This document shows, piece by piece, positions 17,895 through 31,912 of a stretch of DNA of 64,000 bases. Position 1 is the first letter of the stretch, and each line of letters starts with the position of its first letter. The notes beneath the pieces are model-generated. The model searched no databases, was not told the origin of the DNA, and saw only the letters and a list, made by a program, of their open reading frames with translations. The position numbers were made by a program, and so were the translations under genes. The stretch is from Burkholderiales bacterium (lineage in GTDB: Bacteria > Pseudomonadota > Gammaproteobacteria > Burkholderiales > Casimicrobiaceae): the NCBI GenBank assembly GCA_016790165.1, contig JAEUPL010000009.1:1-64000 (forward strand), in the 5' to 3' direction.

Positions 17895-18923
17895 ATGGAT
17901 GTTTCGATTGCTGCGCTGCTGACCCAGGATGGCCTGACCAACGGTGCGATCTACTGTCTGATTGCGCTCGCGCTGGTACTGGTGTTCGCGGTGACCCGTG
18001 TCATCTTCGTGCCGCAGGGGGAATTCGTCGCGTTTACGGTGCTGACGTTAGCGGCTTTCGAACAAAAACAGTTGCCGGGTACGGTGTGGTTGTCGCTGGC
18101 GCTGGGCGTCGCGGCAGCAAGCGCCGACATCGTGGCCCATCGACGGGAGCCCGGCCGGATGTTGCGTGCCATCGCCGGCAGTGCCGTCCCGTGTTTGTTG
18201 TCGGCGCTTCTCGTATGGGGCGTGTTCGCGACGGGGGCGGGATGGGCGTTTCAGGTGATCGCGACGGTCGTGGCGGTGATGGCGATGGGGCCGGCTGTCT
18301 ACCGCGTCGCGTTTCAGCCGATCGCGACCGCTCCGGTGCTCACGTTGCTGATCGTGTCCGTCGCGGTGCACTTTGTGTTGACGGGCTTGGGATTGCTGTT
18401 CTTCGGTGCTGAGGGTGCGCGAATTTCGCCATTTACCACTGTGTCGTTCACCTTTGGCAGCATCAACGTGTCCGGTCAGAGCTTGCTGGTGTACGCCTTT
18501 ACGGCGGGTTTGGTGATTGCGATGGCCGTGTTCTTCAAGGTCACGCTCTTCGGCAAGGCGCTCCGGGCGACGGCGGCCAACCGTACTGGCGCACGTCTGG
18601 TTGGGGTGAGCCCGAATTTCGCCGGTCGCCTTTGCTTCACGCTTGCCGCGGCCATTGGCGCGGCGTCTGGCTTGTTAATCGGGCCGATCACCACCGTTTA
18701 CTACGACTCGGGCTTTCTGGTCGGATTGAAGGGTTTCGTCGGAGCGATTGTGGGTGGTCTTGCCAGCTACCCGATTGCGGCGGCTGGCGCCATCTTTGTC
18801 GGATTGGTTGAAGCATTCTCGTCCTTCTGGGCCAGCGCCTACAAAGAAGTGATCGTGTTCACGCTGATCCTTCCGGTTCTGCTGTGGCGCTCCTTCAACA
18901 CCACGCATCACGAGGAGGAATGA
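17895..18923 (+). CDS. ABC transporter permease (LivH type)
   Basis: 342-residue integral membrane protein with about 8-9 hydrophobic helices. It starts with the typical LivH region LLTQDGLTNGAIYCLIALALVLVFAVTRVIFVPQGEF and contains the conserved cytoplasmic EAA-like loop around FGKALRATAANRTGARLVGVSP, which contacts the ATPase subunit. Forms the heteromeric membrane channel with the LivM part of the next gene. The stop codon is one base before the following ATG. Confidence 0.9.
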   Translation: MDVSIAALLTQDGLTNGAIYCLIALALVLVFAVTRVIFVPQGEFVAFTVLTLAAFEQKQLPGTVWLSLALGVAAASADIVAHRREPGRMLRAIAGSAVPCLLSALLVWGVFATGAGWAFQVIATVVAVMAMGPAVYRVAFQPIATAPVLTLLIVSVAVHFVLTGLGLLFFGAEGARISPFTTVSFTFGSINVSGQSLLVYAFTAGLVIAMAVFFKVTLFGKALRATAANRTGARLVGVSPNFAGRLCFTLAAAIGAASGLLIGPITTVYYDSGFLVGLKGFVGAIVGGLASYPIAAAGAIFVGLVEAFSSFWASAYKEVIVFTLILPVLLWRSFNTTHHEEE

Positions 18924-18924
18924 A

Positions 18925-20676
18925 ATGAAGCCTCGGGTGTTGGTCGCAATTGTGGTGGCCTTGGTGGCCGCCGCGCCGCTGGTAGCGCCACCGTTTTACG
19001 TCACGCTGCTCAACTACATTGGTCTGTACAGTCTGGTGGCTCTCGGACTCGTGCTACTGACCGGGGTCGCCGGCCAGACGAGTTTTGGCCAGGCGGCGTT
19101 TGTGGGTTTGGGCGCGTACACCACGGCCGTGTTGACGACTCAATACGGCATGTCACCATGGGTTACGCTGGTGATCGCCCTTGCCATCACGCTGGTGATC
19201 GGGTACATCCTGGGCATCATCACACTCTCCATGGGCGGACACTACCTGCCGCTGGCGACGATCGCCTGGGGCATGTCGCTGTATTTCCTGATGGGTACGA
19301 TTGAGAGCTTCGGCGGGTTCACCGGCATCACAGGCGTGCCGCCCGTGTCGTTCTTTGGAATGGCCCTGACACAGGAAAGTCACTTCTACTACTTCATCTG
19401 GCTGGTGACGTTGCTTGCGCTCTGGTGTGTTGCCAATCTTCTGGATTCACGGCCGGGCCGCGCCATTCGCGCGCTGAAGCAGGGCACCACGATGGTCGAG
19501 GCGTTTGGTGTGCATCCGGGCCGCATGAAGACCGCCGTGTTCATTCTGGCGGCGCTGCTGGCTTGCCTCTCGGGGTGGCTCTACGCGCACTTGCAGCGTT
19601 TCGTCAATCCCACGCCCTTCGGCATCAATCAGGGCATTGAGTATCTGTTCATGGCCGTGGTTGGCGGTGCGGTGAGCGTGTGGGGCGCGGTGCTCGGCGC
19701 CACGTTGGTGACACTGCTGAAGACGTGGCTGCAGGATCTGTTGCCCAAGTTGCTCGGCGAGGCCGGCCAGTTCGAGATCATCGTGTTCGGCGTGCTACTT
19801 GTCATTCTGCTGCAGCACGCACGCGAGGGCCTGATGCCGTTTCTGCAGCGCTTTGTGCCGTCGCCAAAGCGCGCGCTCCCCGAGGCCGGCGATCGACTGC
19901 AACATCGCAGCATGCCGGCTGCTGGTGAGCCCGTGCTGGAGGTCAACAAAGCGCGCAAGACCTTTGGTGGTCTGGTCGCCGTGAACGACGTGAGTTTTGA
20001 CGTCAAGGCACGCGAGGTCGTGGGGCTGATCGGTCCCAACGGTGCGGGCAAGAGCACCTGCTTCAATCTGATTTCTGGCGCGCTTGACGCGACTGCGGGC
20101 TCCATCCGCTTCATGGGGCAGGAATTGACCAAGGCGTCGGCCAGCGCCATCTCGCGCATGGGCTTGGGGCGAACCTTCCAGCACGTCAAACTGGTTGCGA
20201 CCATGACCGTCGTTGAAAACGTTGCGCTCGGTGCCTACCTGCGAGGGACAAAGGGAATCGTCGCATCGGCGCTGAAGCTCAACCGCGCGGACGAAGCCGC
20301 CGCGCTGGCCGAGGCAATGCGGCAGCTGCAACGGGTGGGTTTGGCCGAGCATGCACACGACCCGGCCGGAAGTCTGCCGCTCGGCAAGCAGCGCGTGGTC
20401 GAGATCGCTCGGGCGCTGGCAGCGGACCCGATTTTGCTGTTGCTTGACGAGCCCGCCGCCGGTCTGCGTTACGCGGAAAAGCAGCAATTGGCGCAACTCA
20501 TCAAGACGCTGAAAGGCGAGGGCATGACCGTGCTGCTCGTGGAACATGACATGGATTTCGTGATGGGCCTCGTCGACCGTCTCGTGGTGCTCAATTTCGG
20601 ACAGAAACTGGCGCAAGGCCTGCCGGAGGCGGTCCAGGCCGACCCGGCAGTGCGCGAAGCCTATCTGGGGGTCTGA
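18925..20676 (+). CDS. ABC transporter LivM-LivG fusion: permease plus ATPase
   Basis: 583 residues. Residues 1 to about 310 are a LivM permease ([22 protein letters not shown]; the EAA loop [24 protein letters not shown]). From about residue 335 a LivG-type ATPase follows: Walker [10 protein letters not shown] (about 370-378), signature region [15 protein letters not shown], Walker [12 protein letters not shown], and the LivG-typical VEHDMDFVM. The two halves are usually separate genes; here they are one frame joined by a linker rich in Pro, Arg and Gly, with no stop or frameshift. Fused forms are known among such importers. Confidence 0.9.
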   Translation: MKPRVLVAIVVALVAAAPLVAPPFYVTLLNYIGLYSLVALGLVLLTGVAGQTSFGQAAFVGLGAYTTAVLTTQYGMSPWVTLVIALAITLVIGYILGIITLSMGGHYLPLATIAWGMSLYFLMGTIESFGGFTGITGVPPVSFFGMALTQESHFYYFIWLVTLLALWCVANLLDSRPGRAIRALKQGTTMVEAFGVHPGRMKTAVFILAALLACLSGWLYAHLQRFVNPTPFGINQGIEYLFMAVVGGAVSVWGAVLGATLVTLLKTWLQDLLPKLLGEAGQFEIIVFGVLLVILLQHAREGLMPFLQRFVPSPKRALPEAGDRLQHRSMPAAGEPVLEVNKARKTFGGLVAVNDVSFDVKAREVVGLIGPNGAGKSTCFNLISGALDATAGSIRFMGQELTKASASAISRMGLGRTFQHVKLVATMTVVENVALGAYLRGTKGIVASALKLNRADEAAALAEAMRQLQRVGLAEHAHDPAGSLPLGKQRVVEIARALAADPILLLLDEPAAGLRYAEKQQLAQLIKTLKGEGMTVLLVEHDMDFVMGLVDRLVVLNFGQKLAQGLPEAVQADPAVREAYLGV

Positions 20677-20677
20677 G

Positions 20678-21406
20678 ATGAGCGAGGTATTGCTTGAAGT
20701 GTCCGACCTGCACGTGGCGTATGGGCAGGTGGAGGCGGTGCGTGGCGTGTCGCTCGCAGTGCCGAGCGGCAAGATCGCCACGGTGATCGGACCGAATGGT
20801 GCAGGCAAAACAACGCTGCTTTCGGCCGTGATGGGGCTACTCCCGGCCAGCGGACGCGTACGCTTCGCTGGCGAAAACATCACCGGTCGTGACACCGAGG
20901 CGCTGGTGCGCATGGGAATGTCGCTGGTTCCGGAGAAGCGCGAACTGTTCGCCGATATGACCGTGCTTGAAAATCTCGAGCTGGGTGGCTTCTCGCGCCG
21001 CCGGGCTGGCGAGTCGCGCGCCGCGCTGTCAAACACGATGGAAGAGGTGTTTGCGCTGTTTCCCCGACTGAAGGAACGGCTGCCGCAGCTTGCTGGCACC
21101 CTGTCGGGCGGCGAGCGGCAGATGCTCGCCGTCGGCCGGGCGCTGATCGGCAAGCCGCGGCTGTTGCTTCTGGACGAACCGAGCCTGGGGCTTGCACCGT
21201 TGATTACCCGTGACATCCTTGCCACGATCTCGCGGCTGCGGGCGACTGGCCTGTCCGTGCTGCTGGTGGAACAGAACGCGCGCGCCGCCTTGCAGACGGC
21301 CGACTACGGCTATGTGCTCGAAACCGGCGAGTTGAGCCTGGAAGGTCCTGCCGATGATTTGCTCCACGACGAGCGAGTGATCGCGACCTATCTCGGCAAG
21401 CGCTAG
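20678..21406 (+). CDS. ABC transporter ATPase (LivF type)
   Basis: 242 residues. Walker [13 protein letters not shown] signature [15 protein letters not shown], Walker [14 protein letters not shown], and H-loop-equivalent region [12 protein letters not shown], the Gln-Asn form typical of LivF. Second ATPase of the importer, pairing with the LivG half of the fusion. One base separates it from the upstream stop codon. Confidence 0.93.
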   Translation: MSEVLLEVSDLHVAYGQVEAVRGVSLAVPSGKIATVIGPNGAGKTTLLSAVMGLLPASGRVRFAGENITGRDTEALVRMGMSLVPEKRELFADMTVLENLELGGFSRRRAGESRAALSNTMEEVFALFPRLKERLPQLAGTLSGGERQMLAVGRALIGKPRLLLLDEPSLGLAPLITRDILATISRLRATGLSVLLVEQNARAALQTADYGYVLETGELSLEGPADDLLHDERVIATYLGKR

Positions 21407-21468
21407 CAGCCTGCTAATCAATCGTTATCCCGCTCGCCGCCTCTCTGCGGCCTGCATCCGCTCCAGTA

Positions 21469-21588
21469 ACAACTTTTTTGCTTTAGCGACAGCGGAACAA
21501 TGGTTTCACGCGAATTTTTCGGTAAGTCGACAACGTCAATATTCTCGCGCTCCTCCCCACTGATTGGTCGGTTCCGCTGAAAAGCTGT
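21469..21588 (+). repeat. 120-bp near-palindromic intergenic repeat, copy B
   Basis: Begins ACAACTTTTT, ends GAAAAGCTGT (reverse complement ACAGCTTTTC). CGAC is at 19-22 from both ends and AAGTCGAC at 56-63, the exact centre. It shares with copy A the right-hand block ATTGGTCG (positions 94-101 in copy A, 95-102 in copy B). It is located between livF and the dienelactone-hydrolase-like gene, 62 bp after the livF stop. Confidence 0.75.
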
Positions 21589-21676
21589 ACCAGGCAAATC
21601 GGACTTACCCGGCATCGCGGTGCTCCGGCGAGCGATACAGTGTGGGCATTCCACGCCGATACTCAAGGAGTTCACC

Positions 21677-22573
21677 ATGCAGCACGCCCCGGTCACGCAA
21701 ATCGAGATCGACCAACGCGTCTACGATCTCTACGACGAGTACTGCCACGGTCGAATTGACCGCCGCGAATACCTCAAACGCGCGTCGGCGCTGGCGGCGC
21801 TGGGGATTCCCGCGCTGGCCATGGCGACTTCATTGCTGCCGCAGTACGCCCGCGCGCAGACGATTTCCTTTACCGACACGCGGATCAAAGCCAACTATGT
21901 GAGCTACCCGTCACCGGGGGGCAATGCCGAAACAATGCGCGGCTATCTTGTGCAGCCCGCCGGCCCGGGGCCGTTTCCCGCCGTGCTGGTCATTCACGAA
22001 AACCGCGGGCTCAACCCTTATATCGAAGACGTCGCGCGCCGCGCCGCTGTCGCTGGCTATCTTGCGCTTGCGCCCGATGGCCTCGCGCCGCTCGGCGGCT
22101 ACCCCGGCAACGACGACGACGGCCGTGCGATGCAGGCCAAGCTGGATCAGGCCAAGTTGCGCACGGACATGCTGAACGGCGCGCGCTGGCTCAAGGCGCA
22201 CAAACTGTCAACCGGCAAGCTCGGCGTGACCGGCTTCTGCTGGGGTGGAGGCACGAGCAATTATCTGGCGGCAGTGATGGGGGGCGACCTGCAGGCATCC
22301 GCGCCGTACTATGGGGCGGCGGCAGAAACGGCCAAGGTACCGGACATCAAGGCGGCCATGCTCATCCATTTCGCCGGCACCGACCCGAACATCAACGGCA
22401 TGTGGCCGGCCTATGAGACCGCGATGAAAGCCGCCGGCACGCGTTTCGAGGCGCACTTCTACGAAGGCACACAGCACGGGTTTCACAACAACTCCACGCC
22501 GCGCTACAACGAAGCGGCCGCGAAACTCTCGTGGGAGCGCACGCTGGAGCACTTCAAGAAACACCTGAGTTAG
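21677..22573 (+). CDS. Tat-exported dienelactone-hydrolase-family protein
   Basis: 298 residues with an alpha/beta-hydrolase fold. DLH features: LVIHENRGL (oxyanion and Glu region), nucleophile Cys188 in GFCWGGG, an Asp near FAGTD, and the histidine of QHGFHN. The N-terminus has RRxYLK at 29-34 followed by a hydrophobic stretch and ARAQ, a twin-arginine export signal with an unusually long leader before the arginines. The ATG at 21677 was chosen for its AAGGAG ribosome binding site. The substrate is unknown; DLH enzymes hydrolyse lactones and esters. Convergent with the downstream minus-strand phosphatase gene. Confidence 0.85.
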   Translation: MQHAPVTQIEIDQRVYDLYDEYCHGRIDRREYLKRASALAALGIPALAMATSLLPQYARAQTISFTDTRIKANYVSYPSPGGNAETMRGYLVQPAGPGPFPAVLVIHENRGLNPYIEDVARRAAVAGYLALAPDGLAPLGGYPGNDDDGRAMQAKLDQAKLRTDMLNGARWLKAHKLSTGKLGVTGFCWGGGTSNYLAAVMGGDLQASAPYYGAAAETAKVPDIKAAMLIHFAGTDPNINGMWPAYETAMKAAGTRFEAHFYEGTQHGFHNNSTPRYNEAAAKLSWERTLEHFKKHLS

Positions 22574-22617
22574 CCTCTCGCGCCGCCCGCCGCGTGCGGA
22601 TTCGGCATTCGCGGCAC

Positions 22618-23454
22618 TCAGGTGATTTGCTTCCCCGTCGCCGCGACGAGCGTTGGATACAGTGCGTGGCTGGCGGCAACGATCGGGTTGCCGCGAGTCA
22701 TTCCGTCGTGTGCCAGGAAGTCGTTGCAGCGGCCCCCGGCCGCCTGGATGATGGCGATCGCAGCGACGCAATCCCAGGAATTGATGTGTGGTTCGTAGTA
22801 GCCGATCAATCGACCTGCCGCGACGTAACACAGCATCAAGGCGCCGGAGCCATTGCGATAGAACATGCCGCCGTTGGTTAACAGCGCGTGCAGAAACGGC
22901 GTGAACTCATCCGGCTTTGAGCGATGCGAGAAACCCACGCCAAGCACGCCACCGCGAAAATCGGGCACCGCTTTCACGCGCGCTGGCCGGTCATTCACCC
23001 ACGCTCCGCCCGAGACGGCTGCGTAGGCGCCGGACACGGCGTGGAAAAGTTCGCCGGCGTTGGGATCGTAAACGGCTCCAATCGTAGGGGTGCCGTCCAC
23101 CACCACAGCGATTGAGACGCACCACGTATACATCGCATTGACGAAGCACGCGGTGCCGTCAATCGGGTCGATCACCCACACCAGGCGCTTGCCAGCGCGG
23201 TCATCGCCGCCTTCTTCGCCGAGCACGCCATCATCGGGAAAAGTGGCCGCGATCCGTGCACGGATGAACGCCTCGGTGTCGCGGTCGGCGATGCTCACCT
23301 CATCCTGAGTTCCTTTGGATTCGACGGTGAGCGTTTCGAGCCGACGGAAGTACGCGCTGGCGTGTTCGCCGGCCTCTCGCGCCAGCTGCTGCGCCGCACG
23401 GTAACGTGCGGCGATGGCCTCGACCGTGATCGGCGCGGCGGCCGCTGCCGTCAC
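22618..23454 (-). CDS. inositol monophosphatase family phosphatase
   Basis: 278 residues. The metal-binding motifs are GEEGGDD, WVIDPIDGTACFVN and SWDCVAAIAIIQAAGG, as in Mg-dependent Li-sensitive phosphatases. Candidate activities include inositol-1-phosphatase, histidinol-phosphatase (HisN) or nucleotide 3'-phosphatase. Its ATG overlaps the stop of the upstream solute-binding protein gene by 4 bp, so both are co-transcribed; a phosphatase that releases Pi from an imported phosphorylated compound is possible but speculative. Confidence 0.85.
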   Translation of the reverse strand: MTAAAAAPITVEAIAARYRAAQQLAREAGEHASAYFRRLETLTVESKGTQDEVSIADRDTEAFIRARIAATFPDDGVLGEEGGDDRAGKRLVWVIDPIDGTACFVNAMYTWCVSIAVVVDGTPTIGAVYDPNAGELFHAVSGAYAAVSGGAWVNDRPARVKAVPDFRGGVLGVGFSHRSKPDEFTPFLHALLTNGGMFYRNGSGALMLCYVAAGRLIGYYEPHINSWDCVAAIAIIQAAGGRCNDFLAHDGMTRGNPIVAASHALYPTLVAATGKQIT

Positions 23455-24494
23455 TTTGGCGCGCTGGTCACGTCGCTGCCCCAGCGTGCAAGCAGCCGTT
23501 TGCGGGTCTCTGTCGAACCGTATTTGGCCTGATCGTAGTCGATCAGTTTCACGTCGCTCGGTTTGATCGCTTCGGCCGGCACCTTCGCCTCAGTGTGCGA
23601 CGGAATCTGGTAGGACTTGGCTTGTGGTCCGAGCGACTGGATGTCGGGACGAAGCGCAAATTCGTAGAACTTCTTCGCTTCTGTCATGTTGCGAGCGCCC
23701 TTGATGATGCTCATCGAACCAATTTCGTAACCAGTGCCCTCGCAGGGGGTGACGATCGTCACCGGCAACCCACCGACTTTGGCGATCATCAGATCGTGCA
23801 TGAATGAAATGCCCACCAACGTTTCGCCGCGACCGACCGCCTGCGATGGGGCCACGCCACTCTTTGTGTACTGGTTCACGTTTTTGTGCAGACTCTTGAA
23901 GTACGCGAACGCCTTCTCTTCGCCCATTAACTGCACCAGCGTGGCGAGCATCGTGTAGGCCGTGCCCGAGGAATTCGGATCCGGCATCTGGACTTCATCC
24001 TTGAATTTCGCGTCGGCGAGGTCGGCCCAGCACTTCGGTGCGGGCACCTTTTTGCTGGCCAGCAGCTTGTCGTTGTAGGCGAAACCCAGTGCGCCGAGAT
24101 AAATGCCAACGGTGCGATTGCCCGCGGCGTCAGCCACCTTTCGCGCCCACGGTTGCAGCTTTGGCAGCGTTGGCGACTTGTACACCTCGGTCAGCCCTTC
24201 GGCGGCCGCCTGCAAGTGCGGGTCCCCGGTGCCTGCCCACCAGATGTCGATTTTCGGATTGGCCGCTTCCGCACGAACTTGCGCATAGGATTCGCCGGAG
24301 CTGCGCCGCGTCATGTTGGTCTTGATACCGGTCTCGGCCTCGAACTTGTTCTTCATCAGCTCGCACCAGTCGATGGTGGCGTTGCAGAGCAGGTTGAGTT
24401 GTTGCGCCTGCGCCGTCGGCGTAACGAACAGGGCGGTGGCGCCGAAGATGCTGGCGGCGGCCACCGTAGCGCGATGAAACATGGATTGGGTCAT
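23451..24494 (-). CDS. ABC transporter substrate-binding protein (AfuA/FbpA, iron or organophosphonate type)
   Basis: 347 residues. Signal peptide MTQSMFHRATVAAASIFGATALF...AQA, then LNLLCNATIDWCELMKNKFEAETGIKTNM, a class 1 solute-binding pattern similar to iron(III), sugar-phosphate and 2-aminoethylphosphonate binding proteins. FAYNDKLL, GTAYTMLATLVQLMGEEKA and the PCEGTGYEIGSMSIIKGARN hinge segment are typical. No permease or ATPase gene lies beside it, so its membrane partners are elsewhere. The two cysteines LLCNATIDWC in the first strand are unusual and could pair. Confidence 0.82.
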   Translation of the reverse strand: MTQSMFHRATVAAASIFGATALFVTPTAQAQQLNLLCNATIDWCELMKNKFEAETGIKTNMTRRSSGESYAQVRAEAANPKIDIWWAGTGDPHLQAAAEGLTEVYKSPTLPKLQPWARKVADAAGNRTVGIYLGALGFAYNDKLLASKKVPAPKCWADLADAKFKDEVQMPDPNSSGTAYTMLATLVQLMGEEKAFAYFKSLHKNVNQYTKSGVAPSQAVGRGETLVGISFMHDLMIAKVGGLPVTIVTPCEGTGYEIGSMSIIKGARNMTEAKKFYEFALRPDIQSLGPQAKSYQIPSHTEAKVPAEAIKPSDVKLIDYDQAKYGSTETRKRLLARWGSDVTSAPK

Positions 24495-24558
24495 TTAATC
24501 GGTCCTCCTGACACGCGAGTATCGCCGAGATGGACTGCCGTCGGCGTCGGGGCGATCC

Positions 24559-25551
24559 CTATTCGGAACGGCGGGCCACATCGAGCGCCAGCTCGTGCAG
24601 GCGTCGCCGGAGCGCGGCGGGGGCCAACACCGTGACTTCCGGGCCGAGGCCCAGCAGCAGCAGCGCGCCGCGCTCGATGGACTCGATGGGTAGTTCGACG
24701 ACGCGGTCACCGGAACCGTCGGCGGACTCGCTGGTCGCGACGGCTGTTGCGGCGAACGCACCCAGTTCGGCGAGCGCGGAACAGCCAGTGGCGGTGGCGC
24801 GAACCGTCGCGGTCAGCGGGCGCAAGTCGCGCTCAAATCGCTGCAGCGCGGCGCTCCACCACGCCGCGAGGTCGAAAGCGTCGGGTCGTGCAAATGTCGC
24901 ATCCTGCACCACGCACTGCGTCATCGAGGCCACTTTAAAGATACGCGGCGCGGCGGGGTGGGTTGGCGTTGCGCCGGACTCCGACAGCGCAGGCTGTGCC
25001 ACAAGGTACCAATGCCCACCCTTGAGCACGATGCCCAGAGGCTCGATTTGCCACGTTCGCGCGCTGCGCCAGCTTGCGTAGGTCAGCGTCACGCGTTGCT
25101 GGTCGAGCACGGCACGGGTGAGGGCAGGAAGGTGGGGCACGTTCTCGCTGCTGCGATACCAGTCCACGGCGTCGAGGTGAAAACGCGTGCCGATGCGCTG
25201 CGCCTGGCCTTGCAATGCGGCGGGCAACGAGGCCAGTAACTTCCGGCGCGCCTGCGCGGCGGCGGCGCCCAGGCCGAGCTCGGCAGCGGGGCCGGGTAAA
25301 CCGGTCATCAACATCGCTTCTGCCTCGTCGCGCGCCAGGCCCGTCAAGCGCGTCTGGAAGCCGTCTAGCAACTGAAAGCCGCCGCCCGGACCTCGATCGG
25401 CATAAATCGGGATTCCAGCCGCGGAGAGTTCGTCAATGTCGCGATAGATCGTGCGCGGGGACACTTCAAATTCGCGAGCCAAATCGTCGGCGGTGACTCG
25501 AACACGGAGCTGGAGCAACAGCACGATGGAGAGCAGGCGATTGGCACGCAT
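24559..25551 (-). CDS. HTH and WYL domain transcriptional regulator
   Basis: 330 residues from MRANRLLSIVLLLQLR. The N-terminal DeoR-like helix-turn-helix (VTADDLAREFEVSPRTIYRDIDELSAAGIPI) is followed by GPGGGFQLLDG, and a WYL domain around residues 140-225 (VTLTYASWRS ... IEPLGIVLKGGHWYLVA) thought to bind a ligand or nucleic acid. An upstream ATG (25614) would add 21 non-conserved residues. Divergent from the sterol-desaturase gene with 101 bp between, and 64 bp before the co-oriented binding protein gene, which it may regulate. Confidence 0.85.
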   Translation of the reverse strand: MRANRLLSIVLLLQLRVRVTADDLAREFEVSPRTIYRDIDELSAAGIPIYADRGPGGGFQLLDGFQTRLTGLARDEAEAMLMTGLPGPAAELGLGAAAAQARRKLLASLPAALQGQAQRIGTRFHLDAVDWYRSSENVPHLPALTRAVLDQQRVTLTYASWRSARTWQIEPLGIVLKGGHWYLVAQPALSESGATPTHPAAPRIFKVASMTQCVVQDATFARPDAFDLAAWWSAALQRFERDLRPLTATVRATATGCSALAELGAFAATAVATSESADGSGDRVVELPIESIERGALLLLGLGPEVTVLAPAALRRRLHELALDVARRSE

Positions 25552-25652
25552 GCGGCATCGTAGTCGGAAATGCTCGGGCGTGGTGTCCGATGGGGGCAAT
25601 CTGGCAGCGCCCAACGATGGCAGTGGCGGCGTCAGTGCGCCAAAATGGCGGC

Positions 25653-26528
25653 ATGGATGCCGAACTGCTGCGCAAAATCTATCTGGTGGTTGTCGTAGTC
25701 GCGGTAGGCAGCGCGCTGCTTGAGGGGGTGGTGCTGTCGTGGGTTGCGCGTCGAGCCTACGACTGGCGTGGGTCGATGGTGTCGCTGGCGATTGCGGCCG
25801 GACGCCGTTTGACCGATTTTGTGCCGCTGGCTATTGCGTTGCCCGGCGCACAATGGCTGTACGAACACCGGCTCGTCGACTGGAATTTGCGTTCGCCATG
25901 GACCTGGCTGACGCTGTTTCTGGTGGTCGAGTTTGCGTACTACTGGTTTCACCGCATCAGCCACCGTGTGCGGTGGTTCTGGGCGACGCACGCGGTGCAC
26001 CATTCGCCGAACCAGTACAACTTGTCGGCAGCGTATCGACTCGGCTGGACCGGCAAGTTCTCGCTAACGCTCATGCTATTCACGCCGATCGCCTGGCTCG
26101 GCTTTTCGCCGCAGGTCATTGTGCTCGCGTTCTCGCTGAATCTGCTGTATCAGTTCTGGATTCATGCCGAGTGGATTCCGCGGCTCGGGTGGCTGGAGGG
26201 CGTATTCAACACGCCGTCGGCGCACCGCGTGCACCATGCCTCGAACGTTGAATATCTTGACGCCAACTACGGCGGCGTGCTGGTCGTGTTCGACCGATTG
26301 TTCGGCACCTACGTCCCGGAAAACCGCGCGACGCCGATTCGCTACGGTTGGGTGAAGCCGATCACGTCAAACAATCCGCTGCGCATCGTGTTTCAGCAAT
26401 GGATCGACATCGTGGCCGACCTCCGCCGCGCGCGTTCCGTGCGCGAAGTGGGGGGCTACCTGTTCGGCCCGCCCGGTTGGCAACCGGATGGCCGGGGCCC
26501 CACTACCGAAAATCTTCGGCGCGAAGCA

Positions 26529-26552
<24 letters not shown>
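25653..26552 (+). CDS. sterol desaturase / fatty-acid hydroxylase superfamily protein
   Basis: 299-residue membrane protein. Histidine clusters for a di-iron centre are visible: HRISHRVRWFWATHAVHH (HxxxH then HxxHH) and HRVHHASN, with EFAYYWF before the first. Four or so hydrophobic helices. Such enzymes hydroxylate or desaturate lipids; the bacterial substrate is unknown. The ATG at 25653 (MDAELLRKIY) is preferred over 25590. The last nine codons, including the stop, lie inside a 119-bp intergenic repeat, so the tail TAFRGND is probably repeat-derived. Confidence 0.86.
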
Positions 26553-29362
<2,810 letters not shown>

Positions 29363-29422
29363 GGGTAGCGGAACCGCGTCGCGACCGGCGGCAGATCGCC
29401 GGCCCGGCGAAAGCATTTTTGA

Positions 29423-30736
<1,314 letters not shown>

Positions 30737-30785
30737 CGCTGTGTTCCCGGCGGACCACAGACTCAATCAACCCGGCAACGTTGGC

Positions 30786-31076
30786 ATGATCGGACGCGTA
30801 ATTTTCGCGGTGCTGGTGCTGATGCTGCTCGGGCTTCAGTACAAACTCTGGTTCGACAAAGGTTCGGTGCCACGCGCTCACGCGCTTGAGCAAGAGCTCT
30901 CCGATTTGAAGGCGAAGAACGAGGACGCGAAGCAGAAAAATGCGGTTCTCGACGCCGACGTGCGCGACCTCGAAAAGGCCGGCGAGGCGATTGAGGAACG
31001 CGCTCGCAGCGAACTCGGGATGGTCAAGAAAGGCGAAACCTTGATTCAGGTGAAGGACCCGTCAGGCAAGCGCTGA
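30786..31076 (+). CDS. ftsB: cell-division protein FtsB
   Basis: 96 residues: a single N-terminal membrane helix (VIFAVLVLMLLGLQYKLWF), then a coiled coil (HALEQELSDLKAKNEDAKQKNAVLDADVRDLEKAGEAIEER broken by heptads), and the ERARSELGMVKKGETLIQV motif typical of FtsB. Works with FtsL and FtsQ at the septum. Starts at ATG 30786; position right after eno is characteristic. Confidence 0.92.
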   Translation: MIGRVIFAVLVLMLLGLQYKLWFDKGSVPRAHALEQELSDLKAKNEDAKQKNAVLDADVRDLEKAGEAIEERARSELGMVKKGETLIQVKDPSGKR

Positions 31077-31099
31077 TGGGCGCGCTGCGGTGTATTGCC

Positions 31100-31912
31100 A
31101 TGACTATCCCGAAAACCATTACTTCGCGCGACAACGTTGTGGTCAAGCGCTTCGCGGCGCTATCGCGATCTGCGCCCGCGCGCAAGCGGGACGGAAAGTG
31201 CCTGCTCGAAGGCGAGCATCTCGCGCAGAGCTATGTCGAACACGTTGGAAGGCTCGAGATTCTCGCAATTCGTGACAACGGTGATGCGATCTCGCCGTCG
31301 CAGGCCAGGCTCGCAGCGGGTGCGAACGAGGTAGTTCGGGTCGCGGCGCCGATTTTCGACGGTCTGTCGACGCTGAACAGCCCGTCGGGTGTACTGGCGA
31401 TTGCCGCGACGCCGCCGACGGTGGAATTGGCGACATCCGGGTGCGTACTGGCGTTGGATGAGGTGCAAGATCCGGGAAACGTCGGCACACTGATACGCTC
31501 CGCCGCTGCCGCAGGCGTTGCGCAGGTGTGGCTGTCCTCGGGGTGTGCGTTTGCGTGGAGCGTGAAAACACTGAGGGCGGCGCAGGGCGCGCACTTTCAC
31601 CTGTCGGTGATTGAGCAGGTGGATCTGCCGGGCGCGCTTCAGGCGTTTCGTGGTGAACGCTGGGCGATGTTGCCGCGCAGCTTGCGTGGTGTGCAGACCG
31701 TGTCACTTTACGGCGCGACCGCCTCGCCAGACACTGCGCTGGTGCTTTCCAACGAGGGGCATGGCTTGAGCGAGGCGATCTATGGCGTGCTGACCCGAGG
31801 TTTGAGCATCCCGATGATGCGTGGTATCGAGTCGCTGAATGTCGCGACGGCGGGCGCTATTGCGATGTTTGAGTTGCTGCGGCAGCGATCGCAGCAGGCC
31901 CAGTCAGCGTAG
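31100..31912 (+). CDS. TrmH/SpoU-family RNA 2'-O-methyltransferase
   Basis: 270 residues from MTIPKTITSRDN (an alternative ATG at 31076 overlapping the ftsB stop adds 8 residues). N-terminal substrate-binding domain (SRDNVVVKRFAALSRSAPARKRDGKCLLEGEHL), then the knotted SPOUT domain: motif 1 DEVQDPGNVGTLIRSA, motif 2 LSNEGHGLSEA, motif 3 IPMMRGIESLNVATAGAI. Methylates a ribose in rRNA or tRNA using SAM; target unknown. Overlaps tail to tail by 9 bp with the minus-strand tctC-like gene. Confidence 0.88.
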   Translation: MTIPKTITSRDNVVVKRFAALSRSAPARKRDGKCLLEGEHLAQSYVEHVGRLEILAIRDNGDAISPSQARLAAGANEVVRVAAPIFDGLSTLNSPSGVLAIAATPPTVELATSGCVLALDEVQDPGNVGTLIRSAAAAGVAQVWLSSGCAFAWSVKTLRAAQGAHFHLSVIEQVDLPGALQAFRGERWAMLPRSLRGVQTVSLYGATASPDTALVLSNEGHGLSEAIYGVLTRGLSIPMMRGIESLNVATAGAIAMFELLRQRSQQAQSA

